Part shown: positions 1 through 8,413 of the stretch, piece by piece
Layout: each line of letters begins with the position of its first letter
Numbering within the stretch: the stretch's first letter is position 1
Source of the DNA: JAJDTT01 sp022827025
GTDB taxonomy: Bacteria; Acidobacteriota; UBA6911; RPQK01; JAJDTT01
Assembly: GCA_965203535.1 (NCBI GenBank)
Contig: OZ241897.1
Span: forward strand, 4,712,001 to 4,776,000
DNA length: 64,000 bases
Direction of reading: 5' to 3'
Program-made: the position numbers and the translations under genes
The notes under the pieces: model-generated
What the model was told of the DNA's origin: nothing
The model's input: only the letters and a program-made list of their open reading frames with translations
Databases searched by the model: none

Positions 1-437
1 GCCAGCGGCTCGAAGTCTTCCAACCGGGCGCAGCCTGGCTTCTCGGTGATGACGTGGCTGCCGGCCTCCAGCGCCATTCGGATGGCGGGAGGGGAGTGAT
101 AGCCTTCCAAGATCACGACCACCAGCTTGGGCCGGGCCTTCTGAAGCATCTCCTGATGGCTCCGGTAGAGTCCTTCCAGCCGATCGCCAAGGATGGCCTT
201 GGCCTGGTCGAACCTCTTCCCGGTGGGGTCGGAGACCGCGACCCGAGCCACGCCGCGGGCGCTCGCGAGCCCTTGCAGGAGTTGGCGGATATGGCCGCCG
301 CCGGTCGCCTTGGTCAGCACGCCCGCCGAGATAGGCTTTCCCGATCCGGCCCAAATCCGGTTGGTATTTGCGGGAACAGCGGCCAGCGCCGCCAGTCCGC
401 CGAGAGCTTGTCGCCGGGAAATCGGTTGGCGTTTCAT
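1..437 (-). CDS. Gfo/Idh/MocA family oxidoreductase, N-terminal part (cut by window edge)
   Basis: The minus strand from an ATG at 437 is open to the window edge (145 codons visible). The start MKRQPISRRQALGGLAALAA is a twin-arginine (SRRQALGG) signal, so the enzyme is probably exported through Tat. The visible remainder reads like the N-terminal Rossmann domain of the Gfo/Idh/MocA family: a strand followed by VAVSDPTGKRFDQA, then LEGLYRSHQEML, VVVILEGYHSPPAI and ALEAGSHVITEKPGC. The EKP motif, which contributes the conserved lysine of this family, is intact. These enzymes use NAD(P) to oxidise or reduce sugars and sugar derivatives; Tat-exported versions are frequent in Acidobacteriota and Planctomycetota. 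The substrate cannot be told. The nucleotide-binding region is divergent from the classic GxGxxG, which may reflect a form with tightly bound cofactor. The C-terminal domain lies outside the window. Confidence 0.9.
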   Translation of the reverse strand, partial: MKRQPISRRQALGGLAALAAVPANTNRIWAGSGKPISAGVLTKATGGGHIRQLLQGLASARGVARVAVSDPTGKRFDQAKAILGDRLEGLYRSHQEMLQKARPKLVVVILEGYHSPPAIRMALEAGSHVITEKPGCARLEDFEPL

Positions 438-599
438 GGTGCCAGGGTATCAACGGAGGCATCGTCGGGCGAGTGCGTTCCCGGAGGCGTTTCCCCGGCT
501 TACTCGAACGTCGGCTTGACCGCGGGAAAATATCATCGGATGTTCGAAGCGGACCCGGCGCAAGTCCGGGAAACTCCGTTTCGGAAGGGTAGGAGAATG

Positions 600-2249
600 A
601 TGAATACCAGTGTTTCAGGGACCGCCCGCATCGACGACCGGCCGGCCCCCTATCGGATCGGCTGGCTCTTGGCCGGCCTGCTCTGTTTGCCTTGTTTCTC
701 AGGACTGAAGGCTTCCAACTCCGCGGTCCTGGAGATCGGGAACCGGAAGCAGTTGTTTCTGGACCGTCACCTGATCGAGAGCTTGAGTCACGCCAAACGG
801 GTGCTGAACCCGGCGGCCAAGCATCCGGCGAACCCCTTGGTCAAGCCGGACCGGCCCTGGGAGGGGCATTATCTCGGGCTGGGTCAGGTCCGGTACGACC
901 AGGACCGCAAGATCTTCAGGATGTGGTACGGGACCACCGGCCGCTTCGCGCCCAAGAAGGGAGGCGATCGGCTCCGGCCCTACCGCTGGGACTGGTCGGT
1001 GGAGGAGGGCCGGGCGGTCCGCCGGAAGGTGGATGAGATCTACGGCTACAGCGAATACGCCGGGCGCGACGATTGGATCAGGCTCTACGCCGAATCTCCG
1101 GACGGCATCCACTGGACGAAACCGAATCTGGGACTGGTGGAGTTCCAGGGATCTCGCGACAACAATATTTTACCCGCCGGAGAATACGTGCCCACCCATT
1201 ACGATCCCTACGAGCCGGACCCGGACAAGCGCTACAAGAAGGTGGTTCGGCGCGAGTCCAGCATCGATCCGAAGAACGATCCGGGCCTCTACGCGTGGGA
1301 TGGCGTCCAGGTCGAATTCTTTCATTCCCCCAACGGAATCAACTGGACGCCGTACCCGGACAACCCCCGAACCGTGGGGGAGGGAGATCCCTGGTGGGTG
1401 CGGCGCTGGGGCGGTTTCGTCGGCAACTGGGACCCCGTCGGGAAGCACTACGTCAAGTACCAGGAAAATTGCCTGCATCGCTACTGTCCCCTGGGGATCC
1501 GGGTCATCGGCCGGGCTCAGAGCCCCGACATGATCAACTGGACCGAGATGGAGACGATCATGGTTCCGGACCGGGACGACCACCCGGACACCGAGTTCTA
1601 CGGCATGCCGGTCTTCTACTACGAGGGATTCCGGATCGGGCTGGTCTGGATCTTCCGGACCACCAACACCCTGCACTATCCGCAACTCGCCGTGAGCCGG
1701 GACGGAGTCCGATACGAACGCGAGTTCCGAGAGCCCCTGGTGAGGGTGGGGGACTATGGCGACTTCGACGAGAGCACGGTCTACGTTCGGTCCCCGATGG
1801 TCCACGACGGCCAGATCCGGATCTACTACTACGGCGGCAACTGGAGAGGCCCGGAGGCCCTTTACGCAAAGGGAGACCGGGCCATCTTCGCCATCGGCCT
1901 GGCGACGCTCCCCGAGGACGGATTCGTCTCGGTGGACTCGGGCAAGATCCGCCCCGGCGAGCTGGTGACCCGGCCCCTCCGCTTCCAGGGCCGGGAGTTG
2001 GTGGTGAACATGGAGGGCGCCAAGCACAACCACGGGGCCGGCCGGCCCCAGGTGCGTGTGGAGCTGTTGGGGGTTTCCCACGAACCCATTGAGGGGTTCC
2101 TGCTGCGCGAATCCGATCCGGCCGCCTCCACCGGCCGTCACGTCATGAGCTGGCAGGGAAGAAACGACGTGAGCCGTCTTGCCGGGCAGGCGGTCCGGCT
2201 CCGGTTCTCCATGAAGAACGCCAAGCTCTACTCCTTCCAATTCCGGTAG
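600..2249 (+). CDS. secreted five-bladed-propeller-like glycosidase-related protein
   Basis: 549 aa. The open frame continues upstream to about position 54, but that part overlaps the divergent oxidoreductase and has no signal. An ATG pair at 597/600 follows AGGAG at 591-595; 600 gives the better spacing. Residues about 18-40 form a hydrophobic export signal after a long polar n-region. The mature part starts with a segment reading KQLFLDRHLIES, followed by repeated blade-like motifs: IFRMWYG, SPDGIHWTKPNLGL, SPNGINWTPY, SPDMINWTEM. This matches the GH32/GH43-like proteins often annotated as hypothetical or glycosyl hydrolase in Planctomycetota and Acidobacteriota. A clear relative lies at 52498-54051 (LFVDDAVIGSL, SKDGIRWELPNLGL, SADGIHWT). 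Catalytic acids cannot be assigned by eye, so the enzymatic role is inferred. It is probably periplasmic or extracellular carbohydrate-related. Confidence 0.8.
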   Translation: MNTSVSGTARIDDRPAPYRIGWLLAGLLCLPCFSGLKASNSAVLEIGNRKQLFLDRHLIESLSHAKRVLNPAAKHPANPLVKPDRPWEGHYLGLGQVRYDQDRKIFRMWYGTTGRFAPKKGGDRLRPYRWDWSVEEGRAVRRKVDEIYGYSEYAGRDDWIRLYAESPDGIHWTKPNLGLVEFQGSRDNNILPAGEYVPTHYDPYEPDPDKRYKKVVRRESSIDPKNDPGLYAWDGVQVEFFHSPNGINWTPYPDNPRTVGEGDPWWVRRWGGFVGNWDPVGKHYVKYQENCLHRYCPLGIRVIGRAQSPDMINWTEMETIMVPDRDDHPDTEFYGMPVFYYEGFRIGLVWIFRTTNTLHYPQLAVSRDGVRYEREFREPLVRVGDYGDFDESTVYVRSPMVHDGQIRIYYYGGNWRGPEALYAKGDRAIFAIGLATLPEDGFVSVDSGKIRPGELVTRPLRFQGRELVVNMEGAKHNHGAGRPQVRVELLGVSHEPIEGFLLRESDPAASTGRHVMSWQGRNDVSRLAGQAVRLRFSMKNAKLYSFQFR

Positions 2250-2462
2250 TCGGAAGAGGTTCTCATGGGAACCCGGCTCAAAAGCGGGTACCAGCCCGTG
2301 GTGAAAGTCCCGCGAGCACCGAGACCGGGGCAGCGCCCGCCGGACAAGGCGCTTCCGAGGGAGCATGCCGGGCGTATGCGACCGAGGAGCAACGCGTCTC
2401 CGCCGGGATGCAGACCCGGTCGAATGCCGTGACGACTTTTGCCACGGGCTGGTAAGCTGGAA
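2250..2462. other. structured intergenic element, possibly a transcribed RNA
   Basis: There is no convincing ORF here. The segment holds a hairpin at 2258-2273 (GGTTC, loop, GAACC) just after the preceding stop, which could be a weak terminator without a T-tract. A second hairpin lies at 2363-2379 (GCATGC, loop CGGGC, GTATGC, with one G-T wobble pair). It is flanked by the related strings CCGAGGGA and CCGAGGAGC. The string GTGGTGAAAGTCC at about 2310-2322 resembles a motif common in bacterial group II introns, but no reverse transcriptase or intron boundary follows. Wobble pairing and nested structure suggest an RNA or a repeat element rather than random spacer. Confidence 0.35.
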
Positions 2463-2948
2463 ATGATGTCGTCGTTCAAGCGCGAAGAGGCTCTGCGACT
2501 GCTGGAGGAAGGGAACCAACGGCACCAGCACGGGGACGTCGAAGGCGCCAAGGAGAAATACAAAGAGTCGATCGACGTGCATCCCACCGCCGACGCCCAT
2601 ACTTTCCTGGGTTGGATGTACGGGATTGAGGGGCGCCTCCGGCTGGCCATCCGGCATTGCAAGATCGCCATCGACCTCGATCCCGACTTCGGCAACCCCT
2701 ACAACGACATCGGCGTGTACCTGATGCAGCAGAACCGTCTCGACGAGGCGGAGCCGTGGCTGCGCCGGGCCATGGAGGCCGAGCGCTACGAGCCGCGCCA
2801 GTTCCCGCATCTCAACATGGGGCGGATCCATCTGGCGCGGAAGGAATACGGAAAGGCCCTCGACGAGTTCCACCGGGCGCTTCGACTCGCTCCCGAAGAC
2901 CGGACCGCCGCGGCCGCGTTCCGGGATCTGGTGGGGAAGTTGAATTGA
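2463..2948 (+). CDS. tetratricopeptide repeat (TPR) protein
   Basis: 161 aa, no signal peptide, so probably cytoplasmic. The frame can be opened by TTG at 2439, but tandem ATGs at 2463 and 2466 are more likely. At least three TPR units are visible: the first around AGAKEKYKESIDVHPTA, then RLAIRHCKIAIDLDPDFGNP with NDIGVYLMQQNRLDEAEPW, and a last one with YGKALDEFHRALRLAPED. The helix-pair pattern (W-LG-Y-A-F-A-P) is typical. TPR proteins of this length act as protein-interaction scaffolds; no partner can be named. It lies 34 bp upstream of the dicarboxylate symporter on the same strand and may be cotranscribed with it, though there is no functional link visible. Confidence 0.85.
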   Translation: MMSSFKREEALRLLEEGNQRHQHGDVEGAKEKYKESIDVHPTADAHTFLGWMYGIEGRLRLAIRHCKIAIDLDPDFGNPYNDIGVYLMQQNRLDEAEPWLRRAMEAERYEPRQFPHLNMGRIHLARKEYGKALDEFHRALRLAPEDRTAAAAFRDLVGKLN

Positions 2949-2982
2949 GGGCCGGGGCCACAGAGACGAGAGAGGAGACCAA

Positions 2983-4242
2983 ATGATCGCAGGCGGTTCC
3001 GTCTGGTACAGGCAGCTTCACTGGCAAATCGCCATCGCCATGGTCCTGGGAATTCTGGCCGGCTTGGCCGGAGGCGAGTATCTGGCCGACAAGCTGGGTT
3101 GGATCGGGCAACTGTTCATCAAGCTGCTCAAGATGGTGATCGTTCCCCTGGTTCTCACGTCCATCATTTCAGGCGTGGCCTCGGTGGGCGGCGCCGGATT
3201 GGGCCGCATGTTCGGAAAGACGCTCGGCTACTATGTCTTCACCAGCTTTTTTGCCGTCCTCACCGGATTGGTGCTGGTCAATCTCATCCAACCGGGCGTC
3301 GGGGCCGACCTCGTGGACGCGGAGACCAAGGAGATGCCCGATGTCACGGTGGTCAGTTCACCGGTGGAACTGATCCTCGATATCGTTCCACAGAACATCG
3401 TCGCCGCCGCCGCGGAAACCAAGATGCTCTCCATCATCCTGTTCGCGATTCTGCTGGGTGTCAGCATCGCCAGCCTGCCCCGGCGCCACCGGGAGCCCTT
3501 GGCGGGTTTCATCGGGGCGGCCTTTCAAGCGATGATGCGTCTCACCTCCGGCATCATCCGCTGGGTGGCTCCCATCGGCGTCTTCTCCCTGATCCTCACC
3601 CTGGTGGGAACCACCGGCCTGGGCTCCTTCAAGGCATTGGGACTCTACGCGCTGGTCCTGCTCATCGGGCTCTCCTTCCACCTGTTTTTCACGCTCCCGC
3701 TGATATTGCGGTTGGTGGGCGGGATCAATCCCATCATCCATTTCAAGAACATGGTCGAACCGATGGTCATGGCCTTTTCCACCAGTTCGTCAGGCGCGAC
3801 GCTGCCCGTGACCATCAGGTCGGTGCAAAAGAAAGTCGGCGTCTCCAACCGCGTCACTTCGTTCGTGTTGCCCATGGGCGCCACCGTCAACATGGACGGC
3901 ACGGCCCTCTACGAGTGCGCCGGGGTCCTGTTCATCGCCCAGGTGATGGGCGTCACCATGGGTTTCGAACAGCAGGTCCTGATCGTGGTGACGGCGTTGC
4001 TGGCCTCCATCGGCGCCGCGGCCGTCCCCTCGGCCGGTCTGGTGGTGATCTTCATCGTTCTGGAGGCCGTGAATCTGACGGGTCCACAGGTGGCGTTGAT
4101 CGTGGGGGCCATGCTGGCCATCGATCGCCCGCTGGACATGTACCGCACGGTGGTGAACGTCTTCAGCGACTCCTGCGGCGCCGCCATCATCGCCCGCTCC
4201 GAGGGCGAAACGGAAGTGGATACCGTGGTCGTGCAAGGTTGA
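2983..4242 (+). CDS. dicarboxylate/amino acid:cation symporter (DAACS family)
   Basis: 419 aa inner-membrane transporter that uses a sodium or proton gradient to import C4-dicarboxylates or acidic amino acids. A strong ribosome site, GAGAGGAG, ends seven bases before the ATG. Family hallmarks are intact: the N-terminal amphipathic and first transmembrane segments (WQIAIAMVLGILAGL), the serine-rich re-entrant loop AFSTSSSGATLPVT, the unwound segment GATVNMDGTALYE with the NMDGT motif, and the second hairpin loop near SIGAAAVPSAGLV. The C-terminal helix contains AIDRPLDMYRTVVNVFSDS, where the conserved D and N that bind substrate and cation sit. The length fits the GltP/GltT/DctA group (about 410-440 aa). 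Substrate preference (glutamate, aspartate or succinate) cannot be decided by eye. Confidence 0.95.
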   Translation: MIAGGSVWYRQLHWQIAIAMVLGILAGLAGGEYLADKLGWIGQLFIKLLKMVIVPLVLTSIISGVASVGGAGLGRMFGKTLGYYVFTSFFAVLTGLVLVNLIQPGVGADLVDAETKEMPDVTVVSSPVELILDIVPQNIVAAAAETKMLSIILFAILLGVSIASLPRRHREPLAGFIGAAFQAMMRLTSGIIRWVAPIGVFSLILTLVGTTGLGSFKALGLYALVLLIGLSFHLFFTLPLILRLVGGINPIIHFKNMVEPMVMAFSTSSSGATLPVTIRSVQKKVGVSNRVTSFVLPMGATVNMDGTALYECAGVLFIAQVMGVTMGFEQQVLIVVTALLASIGAAAVPSAGLVVIFIVLEAVNLTGPQVALIVGAMLAIDRPLDMYRTVVNVFSDSCGAAIIARSEGETEVDTVVVQG

Positions 4243-4256
4243 TGAACGGAAGGTTG

Positions 4257-4285
4257 TTCGCGGAAGTTCGCCACAGTGTTATAGT
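4257..4285 (+). promoter_or_regulatory. candidate promoter for the DUF1549-DUF1501 operon
   Basis: A -10-like TATAGT lies at 4280-4285, 17 bp after a weak -35-like TTCGCG at 4257-4262. Transcription would start about 45 bases before the 4336 start codon. The site sits in the 93-bp gap after the symporter gene. The -10 is a 5/6 match to the sigma-70 consensus, but the -35 is poor, so this is only a candidate. Confidence 0.35.
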
Positions 4286-4335
4286 GTCGTTCCAGGCAGT
4301 CGTTCTTCCGTCCCCACGTCGAGACGAAGCGGGTG

Positions 4336-7047
4336 ATGATCAGTTTTCTGTCCGCTGCCCGTAACAGGTTTTCTCCCATCGCCATTGGAATTTTCCTGTT
4401 GGCGCCTCTCGGCTGGACCGTGGCGCGCTCGCCGGAGCCGGCTTCCCCACCGGCGAACGCCGGATTTCAGGTTCATCTGTTCGAGGATCTGCCCGCCCAT
4501 TGGCGCCAGGAGTGGTCGTTCCAGAAACTTGAGCCCTCCTTGAGTTGGTCGACTCCCGTGTTGGGGATCAGAGGGCTCCCCGGGCGGATCTCCCCCGCGG
4601 GAATGACCATGCCGCGGAACCGGCCCTTCGCTCTGACGATTCAGGGCGACGTGAACTTGCCTTCAGGCGACTACGAATTCCGCCTCCGGAGCCGCATGCA
4701 CGCCCGTTTCTTCCTGGACGGCCGGTTGCTCCTGGAATCCGCGCCTCCCAAGCCCAAGGAGTTGACGCCGGAGGAGATCGCAGCCAGGGAGGCGGCGGAA
4801 AAGAAGGCCCGGGACGAAGCGGCCCAGCAGGAGGCCGAGGCTCAGGCGCGTCAGGATCTCCTGCGGCAACGGTTGGAAGACGCTCTGCTGGAGCAGAACG
4901 AAGAGACCCAACGGGCCGTCGCCGCGGAACTGGAGAAGGCGAACCGGAGGCAGAAGGGTGAGTTCTCCGATACCCAGCCACCCGCCGGGACCCCGGAACA
5001 GGTCAAGAAGGTCTCCCTGGACTCCGGTCGCTTTCGCCTGAGGATCGAGCTGACAGGCGAGAAACTGGATCGAGAGGTCTCCGTCGTCTACCGGAGGGAC
5101 GAGGGCGAGCGGCAGCTTCTGAGCCGGGGCGGCCGTATCCCCTTCACCGAGAGAGCATGGGTCGAGTGGATCGAAGCCGAATCCCGGCGGTACAGAGAAC
5201 TGGAGGATGCGGTCAGCAAGCCGCGGTTGGCGAGGTGGGAGAAATATTGGGAGCAGAGGCACCGGGACCAGGCTCGCGCCGTCGCCTCGGCCCGAAAACC
5301 GGTGGATGTCGAGGCGGTCGCCGGCATGCCCGAATTCAACCTCATCGACCGCTTTCTGGGCGCCAGGATGGCCTCTAATCAGGTGGAACCGGCTCCACTC
5401 ACCGACGATTACGAGTTCGTCCGCCGGATCTACGTCGATGTCTGGGGCCTGATCCCCACCTGGGAGCAGGTCCGGGAGTTCGTCGACGGTTCGGAGCCCG
5501 ACAAGCGGAGCCTGTTGATCGACCGCCTTCTGGCCGACGACGGATGGGCCGATCCGTGGGTCGGTTACTGGCAGGACCTGTTGGGAGAGAACGCCAAGCT
5601 CTACGGCGGCGTGCCGCATTCGACGGGGCCCTTCAAGGAGTGGATTCATCGGAGTTTCGTCGAGGATCGGGGGTACGACCGGTTCGCCACCGAGCTCCTG
5701 CTCATGGAGGGGACCCGCGAGCAGATGGGCACCCTGGGCTTTCAGCAGTCCTTCGGCAGCGACGTTCCCATGGCCGAGAAAGCCCACGTGATCTCTCAGG
5801 CGTTCATGGGCGCCACCATGAAATGCGCCCGCTGCCACGATTCCCCGCTGAATCGTTACCGGCAGCGCGACCTGTTCGGGATCGCCTCCCTGCTGGAGGG
5901 CGAACCGGTGGAAATTCCCGAGACCAGCAGCGTCGGGGAAGTCCCGGGACGCCGCAAGCCGGCGGTTCCCGTGACCAGCAAGCCGGGTGACCGGATCCCA
6001 CCGTCATTCGTTTTCGACGGTGACCGGAACCTGGAGGACGTCGGTGAGGGGGTGCGTGCCCATCGGGAAACCCTGGCAGCCTGGCTCGTGTCCCAGCGCC
6101 GGTTCGCCCGGGTCGGCGTCAACCGCATCTGGCAGCGGTTCATGGGCCGGGGCCTGGTGCACCCCATCGACGACTGGGACTCGCCGTCTGAAGCGTCCCA
6201 TCCTGGATTGCTCGAATACCTGACGGACGAATTCATCGGCAGCGGTTACAGCGTCCGGCACGTGCAGGAGCTGATTCTCAAGTCCCACGCCTACCAGAGG
6301 AGGAGGGACCAGAACCTCGCCGAACTGCGAGACGCCGCCGGACGGCCCTTTTTCGCGGCGCCCGGAGCCCGCCGAATGCGCGCGGAGGAGATCGTCGATT
6401 CGCTCCACGTGACGGTGCGGAGACCGTTCAAGAGCGAGCGCATCGCCTACCAGAAGCTGGACTACGGAACTCCTCGACGCACCTGGCAGATCGTCTCCCT
6501 GTCCAACGAGGAGGACGTGGCGGTTCTGGCCAAGCCGCTGCTGCAGGAGATCATTACGCTGGCGAAGGCTTTTGGATGGCGGGATCAGCGCCCGAATCCG
6601 GTGAGTGTGCGAAACGACGACCCTCATGCGCTGCAGCCGCTGGCCATGGCCAACGGCGAACTGATGCACCGCCTGGTCAAATTCACCGACCGTTCCTATT
6701 TCACGGAACTCTCAAAACGAGCCGCCACCCTGGACCAATACGGGGAGCAGTTGTTCCTGAACACTCTTTCCAGGCTTCCCAGCGATGGAGAAAGGGATTG
6801 GCTCCGGAACGAGCTCGGGGCGGTCTGGGACCGGAGGCTCGTCCCTCCGGAGCTTCGGGAGACGCGAAAAGAAGAATCCCGGGTCCGGGAGGTCACCATC
6901 ACGGACTCCATCGCGGCTCACCAGTACATCATGCAGGTGCGGCGAGGGGAGCCCGCCACGGCTGCCCTCACCCCCTCCTTCCGCCGCCAGGCGGAGAAGG
7001 TCCTGTGGGCCGTTCTCAACTCTCCGGAGTTCATATTTCTGCCGTAG
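4336..7047 (+). CDS. PA14 / DUF1549 / DUF1553 cytochrome-like secreted protein (locus I)
   Basis: 903 aa. GTG at 4333 directly precedes the ATG at 4336; either could start the protein. A signal peptide (about residues 8-30) is followed by a PA14-like beta-barrel (FQVHLFEDLP, LPSGDYEFRLRSRMHARFFLDG). That domain is interrupted by an Ala/Glu/Arg-rich coiled coil (about residues 140-215) and seems to resume with GRFRLRIELTGEK. From about residue 330 comes DUF1549 (FNLIDRFLGARM, RRIYVDVWGLIPT, RLLADDGWADPWVGYWQDLL), with a heme-type CARCH at residues 497-501. DUF1553 follows (AAWLVSQRRFARVGVNRIWQRFMGRGLVHP) to the C terminus (FRRQAEKVLWAVLNSPEFIF). These proteins are nearly always paired with DUF1501 proteins, as here. 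They are thought to be exported c-type-cytochrome-linked proteins, but their biochemical role is not established. Confidence 0.9.
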   Translation: MISFLSAARNRFSPIAIGIFLLAPLGWTVARSPEPASPPANAGFQVHLFEDLPAHWRQEWSFQKLEPSLSWSTPVLGIRGLPGRISPAGMTMPRNRPFALTIQGDVNLPSGDYEFRLRSRMHARFFLDGRLLLESAPPKPKELTPEEIAAREAAEKKARDEAAQQEAEAQARQDLLRQRLEDALLEQNEETQRAVAAELEKANRRQKGEFSDTQPPAGTPEQVKKVSLDSGRFRLRIELTGEKLDREVSVVYRRDEGERQLLSRGGRIPFTERAWVEWIEAESRRYRELEDAVSKPRLARWEKYWEQRHRDQARAVASARKPVDVEAVAGMPEFNLIDRFLGARMASNQVEPAPLTDDYEFVRRIYVDVWGLIPTWEQVREFVDGSEPDKRSLLIDRLLADDGWADPWVGYWQDLLGENAKLYGGVPHSTGPFKEWIHRSFVEDRGYDRFATELLLMEGTREQMGTLGFQQSFGSDVPMAEKAHVISQAFMGATMKCARCHDSPLNRYRQRDLFGIASLLEGEPVEIPETSSVGEVPGRRKPAVPVTSKPGDRIPPSFVFDGDRNLEDVGEGVRAHRETLAAWLVSQRRFARVGVNRIWQRFMGRGLVHPIDDWDSPSEASHPGLLEYLTDEFIGSGYSVRHVQELILKSHAYQRRRDQNLAELRDAAGRPFFAAPGARRMRAEEIVDSLHVTVRRPFKSERIAYQKLDYGTPRRTWQIVSLSNEEDVAVLAKPLLQEIITLAKAFGWRDQRPNPVSVRNDDPHALQPLAMANGELMHRLVKFTDRSYFTELSKRAATLDQYGEQLFLNTLSRLPSDGERDWLRNELGAVWDRRLVPPELRETRKEESRVREVTITDSIAAHQYIMQVRRGEPATAALTPSFRRQAEKVLWAVLNSPEFIFLP

Positions 7048-7057
7048 GGGGAATGTC

Positions 7058-8398
7058 ATGAAACACTCCAGGTCCCGGATGCATCGGCGAGAGTTTCTCG
7101 GAACCACGGCGAGGCTCGGCGCGGGATTGGGCGCTTCCGCCGTCGCGGGCGGGCTTGCCTCCGGCCGGCCGGCGGCCGCTCGAAGAACCGGAACGGATTC
7201 CGGGGAACGGCCGAAAGCGACCGCCGACACCTGCATCTTCGTCTGGCTGGCGGGCGGCATGTGTCATCTGGACACGTTCGACCCCAAGCTCAAGGGGAAC
7301 GGGGAGGAGATCGCCGGGAGCTACTACAACCCGATCAAGACCAGCGTGCCCGGGATCCAGCTCTGCGAGCACCTGCCCCGGGTCGCGGAGCGGATGGACC
7401 GCTTCGCCATCGTCCGGTCGCTGAACCACCGGTTCGGAGAACACACGCAGGCCGTCGACTTCGTGCACACGGGCCGCTTGGCGAGCGGGACCATCGTCTA
7501 TCCCTCCATCGGTTCCATCGTGGCCCATCAACTGGGCGGATTCGATCCCAAGGCGCCGGCCTACGTGGTGGTGGGCAACCCCATGCAGCCGCGGGGGCCG
7601 GGGTTTCTGGGCGGCAAGTCCAATTTCGTCTACCTGACCGACACGGAAGCCGGACCGGCCGGACTCCGGCTGCCCGACGGCGTTTCGGTTCAACGGTACG
7701 AAGAATGGACTCGGACCCTGAAGAGCTTCTCCGAGCCCTACCTGGAGAAGCACGCCGATACGCCCATGGTCCAGGCCTACGCCTCGGTCATGGACCGGGG
7801 TTTCGAAATGATGAGCCCCAAGTTCCAGAGCGCCTTTTCGGTGAAGGAGGAGCCGTCCGACGTGCGCGAGGCCTACGGGAAGGAGTTCGGACAGAGGCTG
7901 TTGTTGTCCAGGCGCCTGGTGGAGAACGGAATTCGGTTCGTCGAGTGCTCCTTCAATCTGCACTTCATCAACGGCTACGGGTGGGATTCGCACGGGTTTG
8001 CCCAGGAGTGGGTCCACTTGCTGATCCGGCAACTCGACCGGGGCTTGTCGGTGCTGGTGGAAGACCTGGAGCGGCGGCGCCTGCTGGACCGCACCCTGGT
8101 GGTGGTGGCGACGGAGTTCGGCCGCCCGCCGGAGTTCGACGGGCAGGGAGGCCGCGGCCACCAGTCCGGCGCCTACTCCGTCGTGTTGTTCGGAGGCGGG
8201 GTCCGGGGCGGACAGGCCATCGGCGCCACCGACGAATTGGGCAGGGAGATCGTGGAGCGTCCCGTCTCCATCCCCGACCTGCATGCCACGATCCACCGGG
8301 CATTGGGGATCGATCCCGAAGAGCCTCTCATGACCCCCGGCGGCCGCCCGGTCCCCATCACCGATTTCGGCCGGCCGGTGGAAGAGTTGTTTGGCTGA
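7058..8398 (+). CDS. DUF1501 family Tat-exported protein (locus I)
   Basis: 446 aa. The ATG at 7058 has AGGGGG a few bases upstream and lies 10 bp after the stop of the DUF1549 partner, so the two are cotranscribed. The N terminus contains MHRREFLGTTARLGAGLGASA, a twin-arginine signal (RR at residues 10-11). The body matches DUF1501: CIFVWLAGGMCHLDTFDPK, VPGIQLCEHLPRVAERMDRFAIVRSL, a histidine-containing GWDSHGFAQEW, LVVVATEFGRPPEFDGQGGRGHQSGAYSVVLFGGG and IPDLHATIHRALGID. DUF1501 is a member of the alkaline phosphatase/sulfatase superfamily fold, and the D, H and E-F-GR motifs resemble metal-site positions. Substrate and true activity are unknown. A paralogue is at 19872-21221. Confidence 0.93.
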   Translation: MKHSRSRMHRREFLGTTARLGAGLGASAVAGGLASGRPAAARRTGTDSGERPKATADTCIFVWLAGGMCHLDTFDPKLKGNGEEIAGSYYNPIKTSVPGIQLCEHLPRVAERMDRFAIVRSLNHRFGEHTQAVDFVHTGRLASGTIVYPSIGSIVAHQLGGFDPKAPAYVVVGNPMQPRGPGFLGGKSNFVYLTDTEAGPAGLRLPDGVSVQRYEEWTRTLKSFSEPYLEKHADTPMVQAYASVMDRGFEMMSPKFQSAFSVKEEPSDVREAYGKEFGQRLLLSRRLVENGIRFVECSFNLHFINGYGWDSHGFAQEWVHLLIRQLDRGLSVLVEDLERRRLLDRTLVVVATEFGRPPEFDGQGGRGHQSGAYSVVLFGGGVRGGQAIGATDELGREIVERPVSIPDLHATIHRALGIDPEEPLMTPGGRPVPITDFGRPVEELFG

Positions 8399-8413
8399 CG
8401 TCCCGCCGGGTGC

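Noticed and set aside
54..599. N-terminal extension of the open frame leading to the secreted propeller gene
   Set aside because: It overlaps the divergent oxidoreductase, has no ribosome site at its start, and lacks any domain. The signal peptide starts at 600.
2300..2460. Calling a group II intron
   Set aside because: Only one short motif fits. There is no reverse transcriptase, no domain V and no splice boundary, so I report a structured element only.
1170..2873. Long minus-strand open frames opposite the propeller and TPR genes
   Set aside because: Antisense to well-supported genes and without motif; a result of high GC. The same applies to the long antisense frames at 8358-9998 (same strand as the symporter but a different frame), 15321-17627, 27438-29348, 38175-39926 and 40037-41740.
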